Below are positions 52,376 to 61,710 of a DNA stretch of 64,000 bases, piece by piece. Position 1 is the first letter of the stretch, and the number at the start of each line of letters is the position of its first letter. The notes below the pieces were generated by a model. The model searched no databases. It saw only the letters and a list, made by a program, of their open reading frames with translations, and was not told the DNA's origin. The position numbers and the translations under genes were made by a program. The stretch comes from Croceimicrobium sp965656185 (lineage in GTDB: Bacteria > Bacteroidota > Bacteroidia > Flavobacteriales > Schleiferiaceae), in the NCBI GenBank assembly GCA_965656185.1, contig CBFHJH010000005.1, positions 62,001 to 126,000 of the forward strand, in the 5' to 3' direction.

Positions 52376-53791
52376 CTATTTTCTTGAGTCTAAAAAAACT
52401 AGGAATGCGGTAAAGCCCCAGACGGGTAAGGTCGCTTTATCCATGTCGAGGAAGTTATTGAGGAAACCGTGGGTCCAATAGGTAATAAGGCCGATCAGTG
52501 CAGCCAAGGCCATGACCTTAAGATTAGGGTCCTCGGTATTATAATAAGCCCTAATTCCCGTTTTCACCGTAAAATACACCAGAAGCAAAACCCAAATCAA
52601 GCCCAATACACCTTGCTCCGCCATCGGACCGATATATTCACTGTGAGCATTTCCCATATCGCCAGCATTGGTGCTAATGATGGTCTTTTCATGTGGTTTT
52701 TGATAAGGGGCGTAAAGAAACATATAAGTTCCCGGACCATGACCTAAGACAGGGCGCTCGGCAAACATGCGGAAAGCAGACTTCCAACGGTTGATGCGCT
52801 CCATATTAGAGGCGTCGGTCGAAATATTACTGATCGATTCCACATGCTCACTAAGATCATCACTACTAGTGGTATCGTTTTTTTCAAAACGTTTTAGAAT
52901 ATCATCCTGAAAGTAAAAGAGTACACCAACAGCGGCAGCGATCATTAAATAAAGTATCTCTCTTCTGAGTCGTATCCAAATCAAAAATCCGGCAAAGCCA
53001 GCCGCCACTATACTCACCCAAGCCGCTCGAGTATAAGACAATATCACTCCCGCTAAAAGGATTAACAAAACGGTACCGGCCAATACCTTGCGATTAACGT
53101 CCCATTTAATAAAAAAGGTAAAAGCCACCGCGATGGGAATGTAGAGTGCCAATACCGCTCCGTAGGACGTGTGCTCTTTAAAGAAGGGAAACATCACCCA
53201 AACTGAGGCGTCTTTAGTAAAGCCCCATTGAGCATGCACTGCAATCGTGTAGATCACCACGGCGGCCAGGGGCAGCAGGTAAAGCCAATAAAACAGGAAA
53301 GTTCGCTTGGTACTGTAAAAAAGCTGACTCATCAAATAGAAGAACACCGTCACGAACCAAACGCGGGCGATCAAATACTTCACACTGATCAATGGCATTT
53401 GTGAGGTAATGGTGGTGATGGACATCCATAGCACCGAGCCGATAATGATCAATGAAATAGGATGCCTAACAATACTCAGGTCGAAATTCCCCCGGTACAG
53501 CACTTTGGCAAAAAAGATCAGCATTACACCAAAAAGCAAGGGCTCTGTGGGTAATGTAAAACCAATATGCAGGGTCGGATCTAAATAAAATATGCTCAGA
53601 GGAGTACTGAAAATGATGAAGTACAGCACCTTATCCAAGGCCAAAAAGGTCATGGTAACGATCAATAAACCCACTGGAATAAGTAGGGCCCAATATTGCT
53701 CCGCAATAATGATTCCTACATTTACGATAGCAGCAAGGAGACCTGCTATGTAGATAGGCCTCTGATCCTTATTTATCTTGAACCATGACAT
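52376..53791 (-). CDS. O-antigen ligase/polymerase family membrane protein
   Basis: 471 residues, about 11-12 membrane spans with one larger periplasmic loop that contains FAERPVLGHGPGTYMFLY and HSEYIGPMAEQGVLGLIW, the Wzy/WaaL-type signature. It would ligate or polymerise glycan repeat units on the periplasmic side. It is directly behind the Wzz-type gene (stop and start abut), forming part of a glycan cluster with the Wzx-type flippase upstream. Confidence 0.88.
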   Translation of the reverse strand: MSWFKINKDQRPIYIAGLLAAIVNVGIIIAEQYWALLIPVGLLIVTMTFLALDKVLYFIIFSTPLSIFYLDPTLHIGFTLPTEPLLFGVMLIFFAKVLYRGNFDLSIVRHPISLIIIGSVLWMSITTITSQMPLISVKYLIARVWFVTVFFYLMSQLFYSTKRTFLFYWLYLLPLAAVVIYTIAVHAQWGFTKDASVWVMFPFFKEHTSYGAVLALYIPIAVAFTFFIKWDVNRKVLAGTVLLILLAGVILSYTRAAWVSIVAAGFAGFLIWIRLRREILYLMIAAAVGVLFYFQDDILKRFEKNDTTSSDDLSEHVESISNISTDASNMERINRWKSAFRMFAERPVLGHGPGTYMFLYAPYQKPHEKTIISTNAGDMGNAHSEYIGPMAEQGVLGLIWVLLLVYFTVKTGIRAYYNTEDPNLKVMALAALIGLITYWTHGFLNNFLDMDKATLPVWGFTAFLVFLDSRK

Positions 53792-54826
53792 TTAAGCCTT
53801 CTGACGTGAGCTACGAATCGTATCCCAGATCAATATAGCTATGAGGGTAAGTGTAAATGCGCCCAGCATACTCAAGGCAACGATCAACCAACGAATAGGA
53901 TAAGTTTTCTTTTCGGCGGGATACGCATTATTCACTTTAAAGGTGGCCGGTAAGCTTTGCTCTACATCTACTTTAGCTTGGTCATAAGCAGTCTTGAGCT
54001 TCACTACTTCCTCCTTAAGGTAAACCAACTCATCGCGCAAGGAAACATAGGTACCACCGTATTTCGCCAGGGTATCCAGCTTCGCTTCGATCATGCGAAT
54101 CTTAGTATTCGATGCACCTTCGATAATACCGGTCGCCAACTGCTCGTTCAAGACCGAAGACTGAGCTTCATAGTCGTGTACCCCTTTATAGCGTAGCATG
54201 GTTAAAGAATCTTCTAATAACTCCAACTCCTCTTTAAGGGCTAAGAATTCTCCTTCGATGATCTTAAGACCTTGCATGGCTCTTTCGCGCTGAATACGGT
54301 TCTTCACCTTATCTAATAAACGCACGATATCATTGGCGATATCTGCAGCCATTTGGGGTTCGGTATCGAGAACATTGATTTCCACACTCATGTACTCGGT
54401 ACGACGGAAGGAGATATTGCTCGAAAAATTCTTGTATAGCTCGGTCATGGCATATTTCCCATCGCGATCGATCTCGTAATGGTCCATCAAATTGTACTTA
54501 TTGATGATACTATCCCGAATTTCATCGGTATTTAGGATCTGCAAGAGTTGCTCAGCCTCTTCCTCCTTACCGAATTCCAAGATATCCTGTCCACGTGAAG
54601 CAAACTTCTGCGGTAAAAGCGCCTTGGATAAACTATTCGTGGTAGACGGGAATACCGTTACCGTTGATTCGAACATTGGCTTTATGAAGGTGGGGCCACT
54701 AAAAATAGCGGCCAAAATACCGGCCACCAAAGACACGATCACTAAAGGCTTTCGCCAATTGTATAAGTAAACAATTAAGTTGGTGGAGTCAAAAACCTGA
54801 TCCTGGTTACTATTCTCTGCTTCCAT
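53792..54826 (-). CDS. Wzz-type chain length determinant
   Basis: 344 residues. N-terminal transmembrane segment near 30-50, long periplasmic part with coiled coil (LALKEELELLEDSLTMLRYK), and C-terminal span (IRWLIVALSMLGAFTLTLIAILIW, of which LIVALSMLGAF is the landmark). This is the polysaccharide copolymerase layout that sets glycan chain length or supports export. No tyrosine kinase domain follows, so it is a class without the autokinase. Coupled to the ligase gene. Confidence 0.85.
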   Translation of the reverse strand: MEAENSNQDQVFDSTNLIVYLYNWRKPLVIVSLVAGILAAIFSGPTFIKPMFESTVTVFPSTTNSLSKALLPQKFASRGQDILEFGKEEEAEQLLQILNTDEIRDSIINKYNLMDHYEIDRDGKYAMTELYKNFSSNISFRRTEYMSVEINVLDTEPQMAADIANDIVRLLDKVKNRIQRERAMQGLKIIEGEFLALKEELELLEDSLTMLRYKGVHDYEAQSSVLNEQLATGIIEGASNTKIRMIEAKLDTLAKYGGTYVSLRDELVYLKEEVVKLKTAYDQAKVDVEQSLPATFKVNNAYPAEKKTYPIRWLIVALSMLGAFTLTLIAILIWDTIRSSRQKA

Positions 54827-54869
54827 AGTACATGCTTAGGCGGGCAAAAATAGGAATAATAATCACCTG

Positions 54870-56312
54870 CTATCCACCATAAAAACGTCGTCGTAACAAA
54901 TCTATTCCCATTTGCCAGGATAAGACCTTCCAAAAGAGGACGGAAAGGGAGGAACTGAGGGCTATGATGAGCAATTTTAACCACCAATCCCAAGCCAAAA
55001 AATGGTGAATAGCGTAGGCCAATAAAAGGGCTTGCAAGGTGTAGGCTAAAAAACGCCAAACAAAAGCCGCTCCCCAGTTAATTCGCGCCAACTTAAAACT
55101 GTAAAAAGCCTGTGCTCCGGCGCTTAGGCTTTGCGTGCTTAAAGTAGCTACGGCCGCACCACTGGCACCGTAAATCGGTATCAATAAAGCATTGAGTATA
55201 ATATTGAGTACAAAACCACTAAAGGCGATGTAGTTGAGCACCTTTAAGCTTCCCTTGGCCGTAAGCATGGTGCCAAAAACATAGGTAGACCCAAAGGCCA
55301 AAGAAGAAAAGATCAGCAACTTCAATAAAAAAGAACTCGATTCGCTGTGCTCGACATATAGAGCCGCCATTAACGAATCTGATTCGAAGAAACTAGCCAG
55401 AGCCACACTTAGGCTCATTACATAGATCATTACAAAGGACAATCGCGCCAATTCGCTCACCGATTCCTTCTTGGCGAAGAGCGTGGAGAACATGGGTAAG
55501 AGTATAACCGAAAAAAGATAGGCTGGTTGATTCAAGGCATCGAGTAATCGAAAAGCTTGTACGTATATACCGGTCTCCGTTTCCCCGACAAGCTGTTGCA
55601 GCATCACCGAATCCACTCGCGTATAAAGCGCCATTAAAAAGATGAGCAAGGCATAGGGTAAGCTAGAGCTGAGGCGACTTTTAAACTTCTGCAGTCGTAT
55701 ATGGGGTTTAAAGTAAGGTACCTTCCACAAAATAAGGGCCGTGGCAAGAAGGGCGGAAAAACCAAAACTGAATGCCTGAAGCATGGCAAAGATCTCTACA
55801 CTAATTCCACCAGAGTAGAAGTAAAGGAAATAACCGGCCAATAGAATCATGAGAGACTTGTCTAGCACGCTAAAAAAGGCATCCCATTTAAAAAGGTGCA
55901 AACCCGCCAAATGTGAGCGTAAAAAGAAAAGGGCCGAACTAAAAACTTGGGCCAAGCTAAGCCAAATGAGAATACCACTGGCTTGATGCCAATAACCCAT
56001 GAAAAACCCTAATCCCAAGGCTAAAAGGAAATAAAATAGTCCGAGGGAGAGCTTAAGCATGAAAAGCTCCGAGAAATGGCGCGCTAAAGTATTGGGATCC
56101 TGCGCGATCTCGCGATTGGAGTAATGGGCCAGACCTAGATCCAGCACAATATTAAAAATCATCACGAAGCTCAGCATGGCGGCATATAAGCCATAAGCCT
56201 CTGCCCCTACTTGGTTCTGCACCTCAAGATCAATTCCAAAGATCCACACCGGCTTTACCAGCAAGTTTACGAATAAGAGCAGCGCTAAGCTTCCAACAAA
56301 TTTCTTTTGCAT
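54870..56312 (-). CDS. Oligosaccharide flippase (Wzx/MATE-like)
   Basis: 480 residues with about 14 membrane spans. N-terminal segment FGIDLEVQNQVGAEAYGLYA and a middle VDSVMLQQLVGETETGIYVQAF are typical of the polysaccharide transport family; here the landmark parts are NQVGAEAYGLY and TETGIYVQAFRL. It flips undecaprenyl-linked repeat units across the inner membrane. It is 43 bp before the Wzz gene and divergent from the glycosyltransferase. Confidence 0.9.
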   Translation of the reverse strand: MQKKFVGSLALLLFVNLLVKPVWIFGIDLEVQNQVGAEAYGLYAAMLSFVMIFNIVLDLGLAHYSNREIAQDPNTLARHFSELFMLKLSLGLFYFLLALGLGFFMGYWHQASGILIWLSLAQVFSSALFFLRSHLAGLHLFKWDAFFSVLDKSLMILLAGYFLYFYSGGISVEIFAMLQAFSFGFSALLATALILWKVPYFKPHIRLQKFKSRLSSSLPYALLIFLMALYTRVDSVMLQQLVGETETGIYVQAFRLLDALNQPAYLFSVILLPMFSTLFAKKESVSELARLSFVMIYVMSLSVALASFFESDSLMAALYVEHSESSSFLLKLLIFSSLAFGSTYVFGTMLTAKGSLKVLNYIAFSGFVLNIILNALLIPIYGASGAAVATLSTQSLSAGAQAFYSFKLARINWGAAFVWRFLAYTLQALLLAYAIHHFLAWDWWLKLLIIALSSSLSVLFWKVLSWQMGIDLLRRRFYGG

Positions 56313-56352
56313 AGGATTTCGACTAAGCGAAGGTAATGAATAAGAGAGGCTC

Positions 56353-56360
56353 TATCTTTG
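56353..56360 (+). promoter_or_regulatory. -7 box TATCTTTG 4 bp before the glycosyltransferase
   Basis: Perfect TAnnTTTG match; the start is a GTG 4 bp downstream, so this is probably a leaderless message. Confidence 0.45.
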
Positions 56361-56364
56361 TGGC

Positions 56365-57597
56365 GTGAAGATAGCGATCAATACGCGATTAATCCTAGCC
56401 GGTAAGCTAGAAGGGATCGGGCAATTTAGCTTTGAGATCTTCGACCGCTTGAGTAAACTCCACCCCGAAGTGGAATGGCTTTTTCTGTTCGACCGGCCAA
56501 TAGACCCTAGCTTTAAGTTTGCCGATAACGTGCGCTGCATCGAGGTTTTCCCACCTACCCGACATGCCTTTCTTTGGCATTGGTGGTTTCAGTTTAGTCT
56601 TAAAAAAGTACTTCGAAAGGAAAAAGTAGATCTATTTCTAAGCCCGGATGGCTTAATCCCCTTGGGCCTTAAAATTCCCAGCATTAGTGTAATACACGAT
56701 TTAAATTTCCATCACCAACCTAAAAACCTTCCTCCGATTGCAGGAGCATATATGCGCCATTTCTTCCCGAAATTTGCGCAAGCGGCCGAAAGGGTAGTGA
56801 CCGTATCCGAATTTTGTCGGCAAGACATTCACCAATCTTACGAAATAGATCTTGCTAAGATCGATCTAGTATACAATGGTGTAAACGNNNNNNNNNNNNN
56901 NNNNNNNNNNNNNNNNNNNNNNNNNNNNNNNNNNNNNNNNNNNNNNNNNNNNNNNNNNNNNNNNNNNNNNNNNNNNNNNNNNNNNGAAAAATTAGGTCCC
57001 TTAGCCAAGGAAGCTCAAAATGCCGTCCGAGCAAAATACAGCCAAAATCAAGCCTATTTTATTTTTGTTGGCGCCCTTAATCCAAGAAAGAATATCGAGG
57101 GAATGCTAAAGGCCTACCAGCATTACCGTGATTCTGGCGGAGCAGCGCACTTCATACTGGTTGGCGAAGCGATGCTTATGACCGATTCCATGCGTAAAGC
57201 CCATCAAGAGCATCCATACCAAAATGACATCCACTTCACGGGTCGCATAGAAACGGAGCAGCTATCCAAACTGATCGCCTCCGCTCAGGCCCTCTGCCTT
57301 TGCTCTCACCTAGAGGGTTTTGGTATCCCGATCTTGGAAGCCTTTAAATGTGAAACCGCCCTGATCTGCGCTGATAATAGTGCCATGCCCGAAATTGCTG
57401 GCGATGCTGCTTTGTTTTGCGATGCAGCCCAACCAGAAAGTATCGGGGCGGCGATGTTGCGCAGCGAAGATGCGGAAACCCGGGAGTCCTTGATAGAGAA
57501 AGGCCAAGCGCGCTTGGCTGATTTTAGCTGGGACCGAAGCGCCTCGATGATGTGGTCAAGTATTCAGAAGAGCATGCAGAATGGCCAGACTGCGTAA
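56365..57597 (+). CDS. Glycosyltransferase family 4
   Basis: GT-B fold. N-terminal part has SVIHDLNFHHQP and VTVSEFCRQDI; the C-terminal nucleotide-sugar domain has YFIFVGALNPRKN and the E-x7-E motif region SHLEGFGIPILEAF. Acts in surface glycan assembly. It starts at GTG 56365. A 98-base N run (56888-56985) interrupts it; joining at the shared G gives YNGVN-EKLGPL and about 377 residues. The last 17 bp overlap rnhB. Confidence 0.88.
   Translation: MKIAINTRLILAGKLEGIGQFSFEIFDRLSKLHPEVEWLFLFDRPIDPSFKFADNVRCIEVFPPTRHAFLWHWWFQFSLKKVLRKEKVDLFLSPDGLIPLGLKIPSISVIHDLNFHHQPKNLPPIAGAYMRHFFPKFAQAAERVVTVSEFCRQDIHQSYEIDLAKIDLVYNGVNXXXXXXXXXXXXXXXXXXXXXXXXXXXXXXXXXEKLGPLAKEAQNAVRAKYSQNQAYFIFVGALNPRKNIEGMLKAYQHYRDSGGAAHFILVGEAMLMTDSMRKAHQEHPYQNDIHFTGRIETEQLSKLIASAQALCLCSHLEGFGIPILEAFKCETALICADNSAMPEIAGDAALFCDAAQPESIGAAMLRSEDAETRESLIEKGQARLADFSWDRSASMMWSSIQKSMQNGQTA
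56888..56985. other. Assembly gap (98 N) in the glycosyltransferase gene
   Basis: Left flank ends AACG and right flank begins GAAAAA; sharing the G restores the frame. Net insertion is 99 bp. Confidence 0.9.
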
Positions 57598-58192
57598 CTT
57601 CAAACGGAAAAGCATTTTAGAAGCTGGCTGCGATGAAGCCGGACGAGGCTGCTTGGCCGGACCAGTATATGCAGCGGCAGTTATTTTACCTCAAAATTTT
57701 CGGCATAACCTCCTCGACGATTCCAAAAAACTGAGCGAAAAGAACCGAATAGAACTGCGTGAGGTGATCGAAGCTAAAGCGATAAGTTGGGCAGTAGGCA
57801 TCGTGAGTGAAGCGGAAATCGATGAAATCAACATTTTAAAGGCTAGCTTTTTAGCGATGCACCGAGCAATCGACCAACTAGAACCCAAACCCGAGCATTT
57901 ACTAATCGATGGAAACCGCTTTACCAATTACCCCCAGATCCCCCATAGCTGCGAAATAAAAGGGGACGGACGCTTCAAGAATATTGCTGCCGCATCGATC
58001 TTGGCCAAAACCTATCGAGACGATTACATGCAGCAAATAGCCAAGGAGTACCCTGAATATCAGTGGCAGCAAAACAAAGGCTACCCCACTAAAGCCCACC
58101 GCGAAGCCATCGTTAAATTGGGACCCTCTCCCTACCACCGTAAAAGTTTTCGCTTAGTACCTGAACAGCTTAAAATGAGTTTTGACAAATAA
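57581..58192 (+). CDS. rnhB: Ribonuclease HII
   Basis: 203 residues. It removes RNA from RNA-DNA hybrids and misinserted ribonucleotides. Signature AGCDEAGRGCLAGPVYAAAV holds the first acidic pair; further acidic residues are in LLIDGNRF and ASILAKTYRDDYM. Length is normal. It overlaps the glycosyltransferase by 17 bp, so it depends on upstream transcription. Confidence 0.95.
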   Translation: MARLRNFKRKSILEAGCDEAGRGCLAGPVYAAAVILPQNFRHNLLDDSKKLSEKNRIELREVIEAKAISWAVGIVSEAEIDEINILKASFLAMHRAIDQLEPKPEHLLIDGNRFTNYPQIPHSCEIKGDGRFKNIAAASILAKTYRDDYMQQIAKEYPEYQWQQNKGYPTKAHREAIVKLGPSPYHRKSFRLVPEQLKMSFDK

Positions 58193-58199
58193 ACTTTGG

Positions 58200-58207
58200 T
58201 ACTTTTG
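58200..58207 (+). promoter_or_regulatory. -7 box TACTTTTG before the large lipoprotein
   Basis: Perfect TAnnTTTG, 15 bp before the ATG at 58223. A TTTG at 58181-58184 is 15 bp upstream, slightly short of the usual spacing. Confidence 0.45.
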
Positions 58208-58222
58208 TAGAAACTCCAACTC

Positions 58223-60847
58223 ATGAAGCTCAAGCTCGGAATTCTTTTCTGTGCCTTCAACCTAATCTTTAGTGCTTGCCAAGAAGAAAAAGAAAGTAGT
58301 TCACCCGAACTACTAGACGCTGTACCCTCCAATACTACCTGGATGGTCGAAATAAACGATTGGGAAGAGCTCAAGGCAAAACGGGACCTCTCTAGACCAT
58401 ATGCCTTATTACAAAATTTAGCTCCGCTTCAGAATTTCGAGCTTCACCTTGAAGCGATAAGCGTGGGGTTTAGTGAAACTACACTGGAACAATTCTTACA
58501 AAAAAGTGAACTCTATTTGGTAAGCATGCTTAGTGGCGCCGAGCGCTACGACTGGATGCTAATGGCCAATTCTCCTGGTAATATCATCAAGAGATTAAGG
58601 GGTAGCCTATTGAATAGAACCGGCATCGAAGGGCATGAGTATTCCGGTAAAACCATTTATCACCTTCCTTTAAATCAAGAACAGGATCTCTATTTCTGCC
58701 AAGAGGGCGAATTGGTCTTCATCAGCGGCACCCGGATTTGCATCGAATCAGCCTTGCGCCAATTACAAAGTAAGACCCAGGTGCAAGAGCTCATGCAATT
58801 GAGTCAGCTGCGCCAAATCCGCAATGCCGATGCTCCGGCCAACCTTTACCTCAACCTGCAAAAGGCTGATGATTACCTTAAATCCTTTTTCAACAGCAGC
58901 CCCTCGAATCACTTTCAGAATCAGGGCAGCTGGTTAAGCTTAGACCTTGAGGCAGAAGCGCAAGATCTCATTGCCACGGGACTGATCGAACACCCCCAAG
59001 ACGAAGCTTATTATCCACGGATCTTCAAAGATTTAAGAGCCGATAACATTCAGGCCCATAGCCTGATCCCTCAGAATTTAGCAAGTTGGACCCACCTCAG
59101 CATCGGTAATATCGGCCAGTTCCAAAGAGCCTACGAGGCCTATTTAGATCAGAAAGGCAGCTTAGGGCAACATCAAAACTTGGTGGCAAAATTACCCGCG
59201 GGGATTCAAAGCGACCTGGCGGGAATCATTGACAATGAAATGGGACTCTTCGAAGCAGGCCGAAGCAATGATGGGTCCTTCCATTTTGCCTATTTCAATT
59301 TTAGAGAGGAGGAGCTTTGTCAACAAACCTTAGAAGCCTACGCCGATAGTAATTTTATCGAAGGCTACCGCGGTCACATTATTCGCAAACTCAAAGTGCA
59401 GAATCTGCTCGCACGCCTCTATGGCACACTCTTTACCGAAGTACATCATCCTTATTACACCTTGCACAACAACTATGTAATACTCTGTGATGATCTGCCA
59501 GCCCTTAAAGTAGCTCTAAACGATATTCTAGATCAAAAGACTTTGGATCGCTTAAGTTCATATCAAAACTTACGCAACCAGTTAAGTGGCAAGGCGCATA
59601 TTCAGACCTTAGTGGGGTTCCCAGAGTGGTTACCAAATCGGGGCTCCGATTTTAAAGGTGGCCTAGCTCAGGAAATTAAAGAGAACATAGACACCCTGAG
59701 TCAGCTGCGCTGGGCCCTAATCCAAATCAAGGCCGACCAAGACCGCAGTTTTGTTTCAGCCATTGTACGCGAAGAGAAACCGATCGTTGAAAAAATCGTA
59801 CGCCAGTGGAGCACACAAATGCCAGCTCCATTGGAGGGCGAGCCTCAATTGCTCAAAAATCATAATACCCAAAAACTAGACATTGCGGTAAGCGACGAGG
59901 ACAACAAGCTTTACCTAATCTCACGCAAAGGAGAAATTTACTGGGAGAAGCAATTGGATGGCCCGATAATGGGAGAGATCAAGCAACTTGATATTTACAA
60001 GAACAACAAACTGCAAATGGCTTTCAACACCGAAAACAGCCTCTATGTATTGGATCGACTAGGTCGCGATGTGGAGGGTTTTCCGGTAAAACTTCCCGCC
60101 AAGGCAAGCGCCGCTCTAGGCCTCTTTAACTACGATCAAGCCCGCAACTATCGTTTGGTTGTACCCTGCGGATCACAGCTTTACAATTACGACGTAAAAG
60201 GTCAAGCAGTTAAAGGTTGGGAATTCGCCAAAGCAAAGGCCGATATCATATCGGAACCCCAGCATTTTAGTGTGGCTGGAAAAGATATAATCGTTTGCCT
60301 TTCGGCGGATGGAACACTATTTCAGTTGAATCGTAGAGGGCAAGAACGCTTTCAAGTGAAGGAAAAGATCGAAGAGTTGAAAACGAGCTTTTACCTCAAA
60401 GAGGGCGAAAGCCTTAAAAGCAGTGAATTGATCGCAGGGTCCAATTCAGGGAAAATGTACGTTATCAACCCCCAAGGACAAGTAGACGCCATTTTTCTCG
60501 ATCAAAACCATCCGGCCGATCACTTGATTTACTTCCAAGAGCGCTACATTTTTAGCGATGACGAGCAACTTTTCGTTAAGGACGATCAAAATCCTTTCAG
60601 CGTAAGCCTCGAAGATGACATTAGTGTAAAACCCAAAGCCATGGTGCTTAACAACAGGTTTTATGTGGCTGCTTTTTCGGCTAAAGCGGAAGAGATCAGA
60701 CTCTTTAATGAGGAGGGAAAACTAGTGGATGGCTTCCCTGTTTTTGCTCAGGGACCATTTGACATGGGCTCGCTAAACCGCGATAAAAGTCTAAATATTA
60801 TTACTTACAGTAGCGATGGAACCTTGATCTGCTATAGACTGCGTTAG
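58223..60847 (+). CDS. Large lipoprotein with N-terminal DUF3352-like part and C-terminal propeller
   Basis: 874 residues. Lipoprotein signal LGILFCAFNLIFSACQEE. Residues ~30-560 resemble DUF3352-like proteins (repeated alpha/beta elements: WMVEINDWEELK, LYLVSMLSGAERY). From ~560 the repeats LYLISRKGEIYWEKQL, LYVLDRLGRDVEGFPV and LYNYDVKGQAVKGW read as a PQQ-like propeller. The family assignment is weak. It is probably on the periplasmic face of a membrane. Its stop shares TTAG with the LysM gene. Function unknown. Confidence 0.65.
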   Translation: MKLKLGILFCAFNLIFSACQEEKESSSPELLDAVPSNTTWMVEINDWEELKAKRDLSRPYALLQNLAPLQNFELHLEAISVGFSETTLEQFLQKSELYLVSMLSGAERYDWMLMANSPGNIIKRLRGSLLNRTGIEGHEYSGKTIYHLPLNQEQDLYFCQEGELVFISGTRICIESALRQLQSKTQVQELMQLSQLRQIRNADAPANLYLNLQKADDYLKSFFNSSPSNHFQNQGSWLSLDLEAEAQDLIATGLIEHPQDEAYYPRIFKDLRADNIQAHSLIPQNLASWTHLSIGNIGQFQRAYEAYLDQKGSLGQHQNLVAKLPAGIQSDLAGIIDNEMGLFEAGRSNDGSFHFAYFNFREEELCQQTLEAYADSNFIEGYRGHIIRKLKVQNLLARLYGTLFTEVHHPYYTLHNNYVILCDDLPALKVALNDILDQKTLDRLSSYQNLRNQLSGKAHIQTLVGFPEWLPNRGSDFKGGLAQEIKENIDTLSQLRWALIQIKADQDRSFVSAIVREEKPIVEKIVRQWSTQMPAPLEGEPQLLKNHNTQKLDIAVSDEDNKLYLISRKGEIYWEKQLDGPIMGEIKQLDIYKNNKLQMAFNTENSLYVLDRLGRDVEGFPVKLPAKASAALGLFNYDQARNYRLVVPCGSQLYNYDVKGQAVKGWEFAKAKADIISEPQHFSVAGKDIIVCLSADGTLFQLNRRGQERFQVKEKIEELKTSFYLKEGESLKSSELIAGSNSGKMYVINPQGQVDAIFLDQNHPADHLIYFQERYIFSDDEQLFVKDDQNPFSVSLEDDISVKPKAMVLNNRFYVAAFSAKAEEIRLFNEEGKLVDGFPVFAQGPFDMGSLNRDKSLNIITYSSDGTLICYRLR

Positions 60848-61710
60848 CGAAGTCGTAGGCGTGTTCCCGCCGGTACCTCTTGCCCTACTTTGAGGTCATT
60901 CTTCTTATAGATCTTTTCGAGTCTAACCGCAAATTTCTGCGAAACTTGATAAAGACTCTCCCCTTCTCGGGTGGTGTAGTAGCGGTTTTCTCTGCTGGCT
61001 CTGCGACGCTTTGGTTGCAGGTACACGATCTGGCCTGGCTCTAGTTTCGTATCGAAACGGAGCTCATTGTATTCCAATAGGTCTTCCACGTGTTTATCCA
61101 TTAGCTCCGCCAGGCCTTCAAAGGTGTCGCCCTCCCGGCTTATTACGTAATCCACTCTATTATCAGATTCCTTCACGATCAACCGATCAATAGGGAAAAC
61201 ATCACTTTCCTCTCCAAGATCGTAGCGATGCAATTCATAACGCTCGATAAGCTCGATCAACAACTTAGCGTACTTAGGATTGGTGGCATAACCAGCCTTC
61301 TTTAAGCCCTTGGCCCAAGCCTCATAATCAGTAGGATCTTCTTCAAAGAGAAAAGCATATCTACGACGATCTTTTAGGAAGAGTGAATGATCCCGAAAAC
61401 TATCCTCAGCATCATCGTATTTACGAAAACATTCATCATCTTCATCGTCGTCATGGTAGACCTTATCGCCTTCCCAATCTTGATGACATTTTATACCAAA
61501 ATGATTGCGGGCCTCCTTCGCTAAAAAGCTTTCGCCATTGCCCGATTCCAGGATTCCTTGGGCCAAGGTAATGCTAGCCGGAATACCAAACTCCTTCATT
61601 TCTGCCACCGCAGTTTCGTGCCACTGCTCGATGTAGAGCAAGGTTTTTTCTTGGGACCAGCTTAGCTGCACCCAAAACATTAAGCTTATAAAAAGAAACT
61701 TCTTAGTCAT
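60844..61710 (-). CDS. Glucosaminidase with LysM domains
   Basis: 288 residues. Signal peptide (LSWSQEK), a GH73-type N-acetylglucosaminidase domain (ITLAQGILESGNGESFLAK, with catalytic Glu in ILESGNGES, then FGIKCHQDW and RHYDLGEE-like segments) and two LysM repeats (YVISREGDTFEGLAELM; YYTTREGESLYQVSQKF). Cleaves or binds peptidoglycan in the periplasm. Overlaps the upstream PLP enzyme gene by 8 bp. Confidence 0.93.
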   Translation of the reverse strand: MTKKFLFISLMFWVQLSWSQEKTLLYIEQWHETAVAEMKEFGIPASITLAQGILESGNGESFLAKEARNHFGIKCHQDWEGDKVYHDDDEDDECFRKYDDAEDSFRDHSLFLKDRRRYAFLFEEDPTDYEAWAKGLKKAGYATNPKYAKLLIELIERYELHRYDLGEESDVFPIDRLIVKESDNRVDYVISREGDTFEGLAELMDKHVEDLLEYNELRFDTKLEPGQIVYLQPKRRRASRENRYYTTREGESLYQVSQKFAVRLEKIYKKNDLKVGQEVPAGTRLRLR

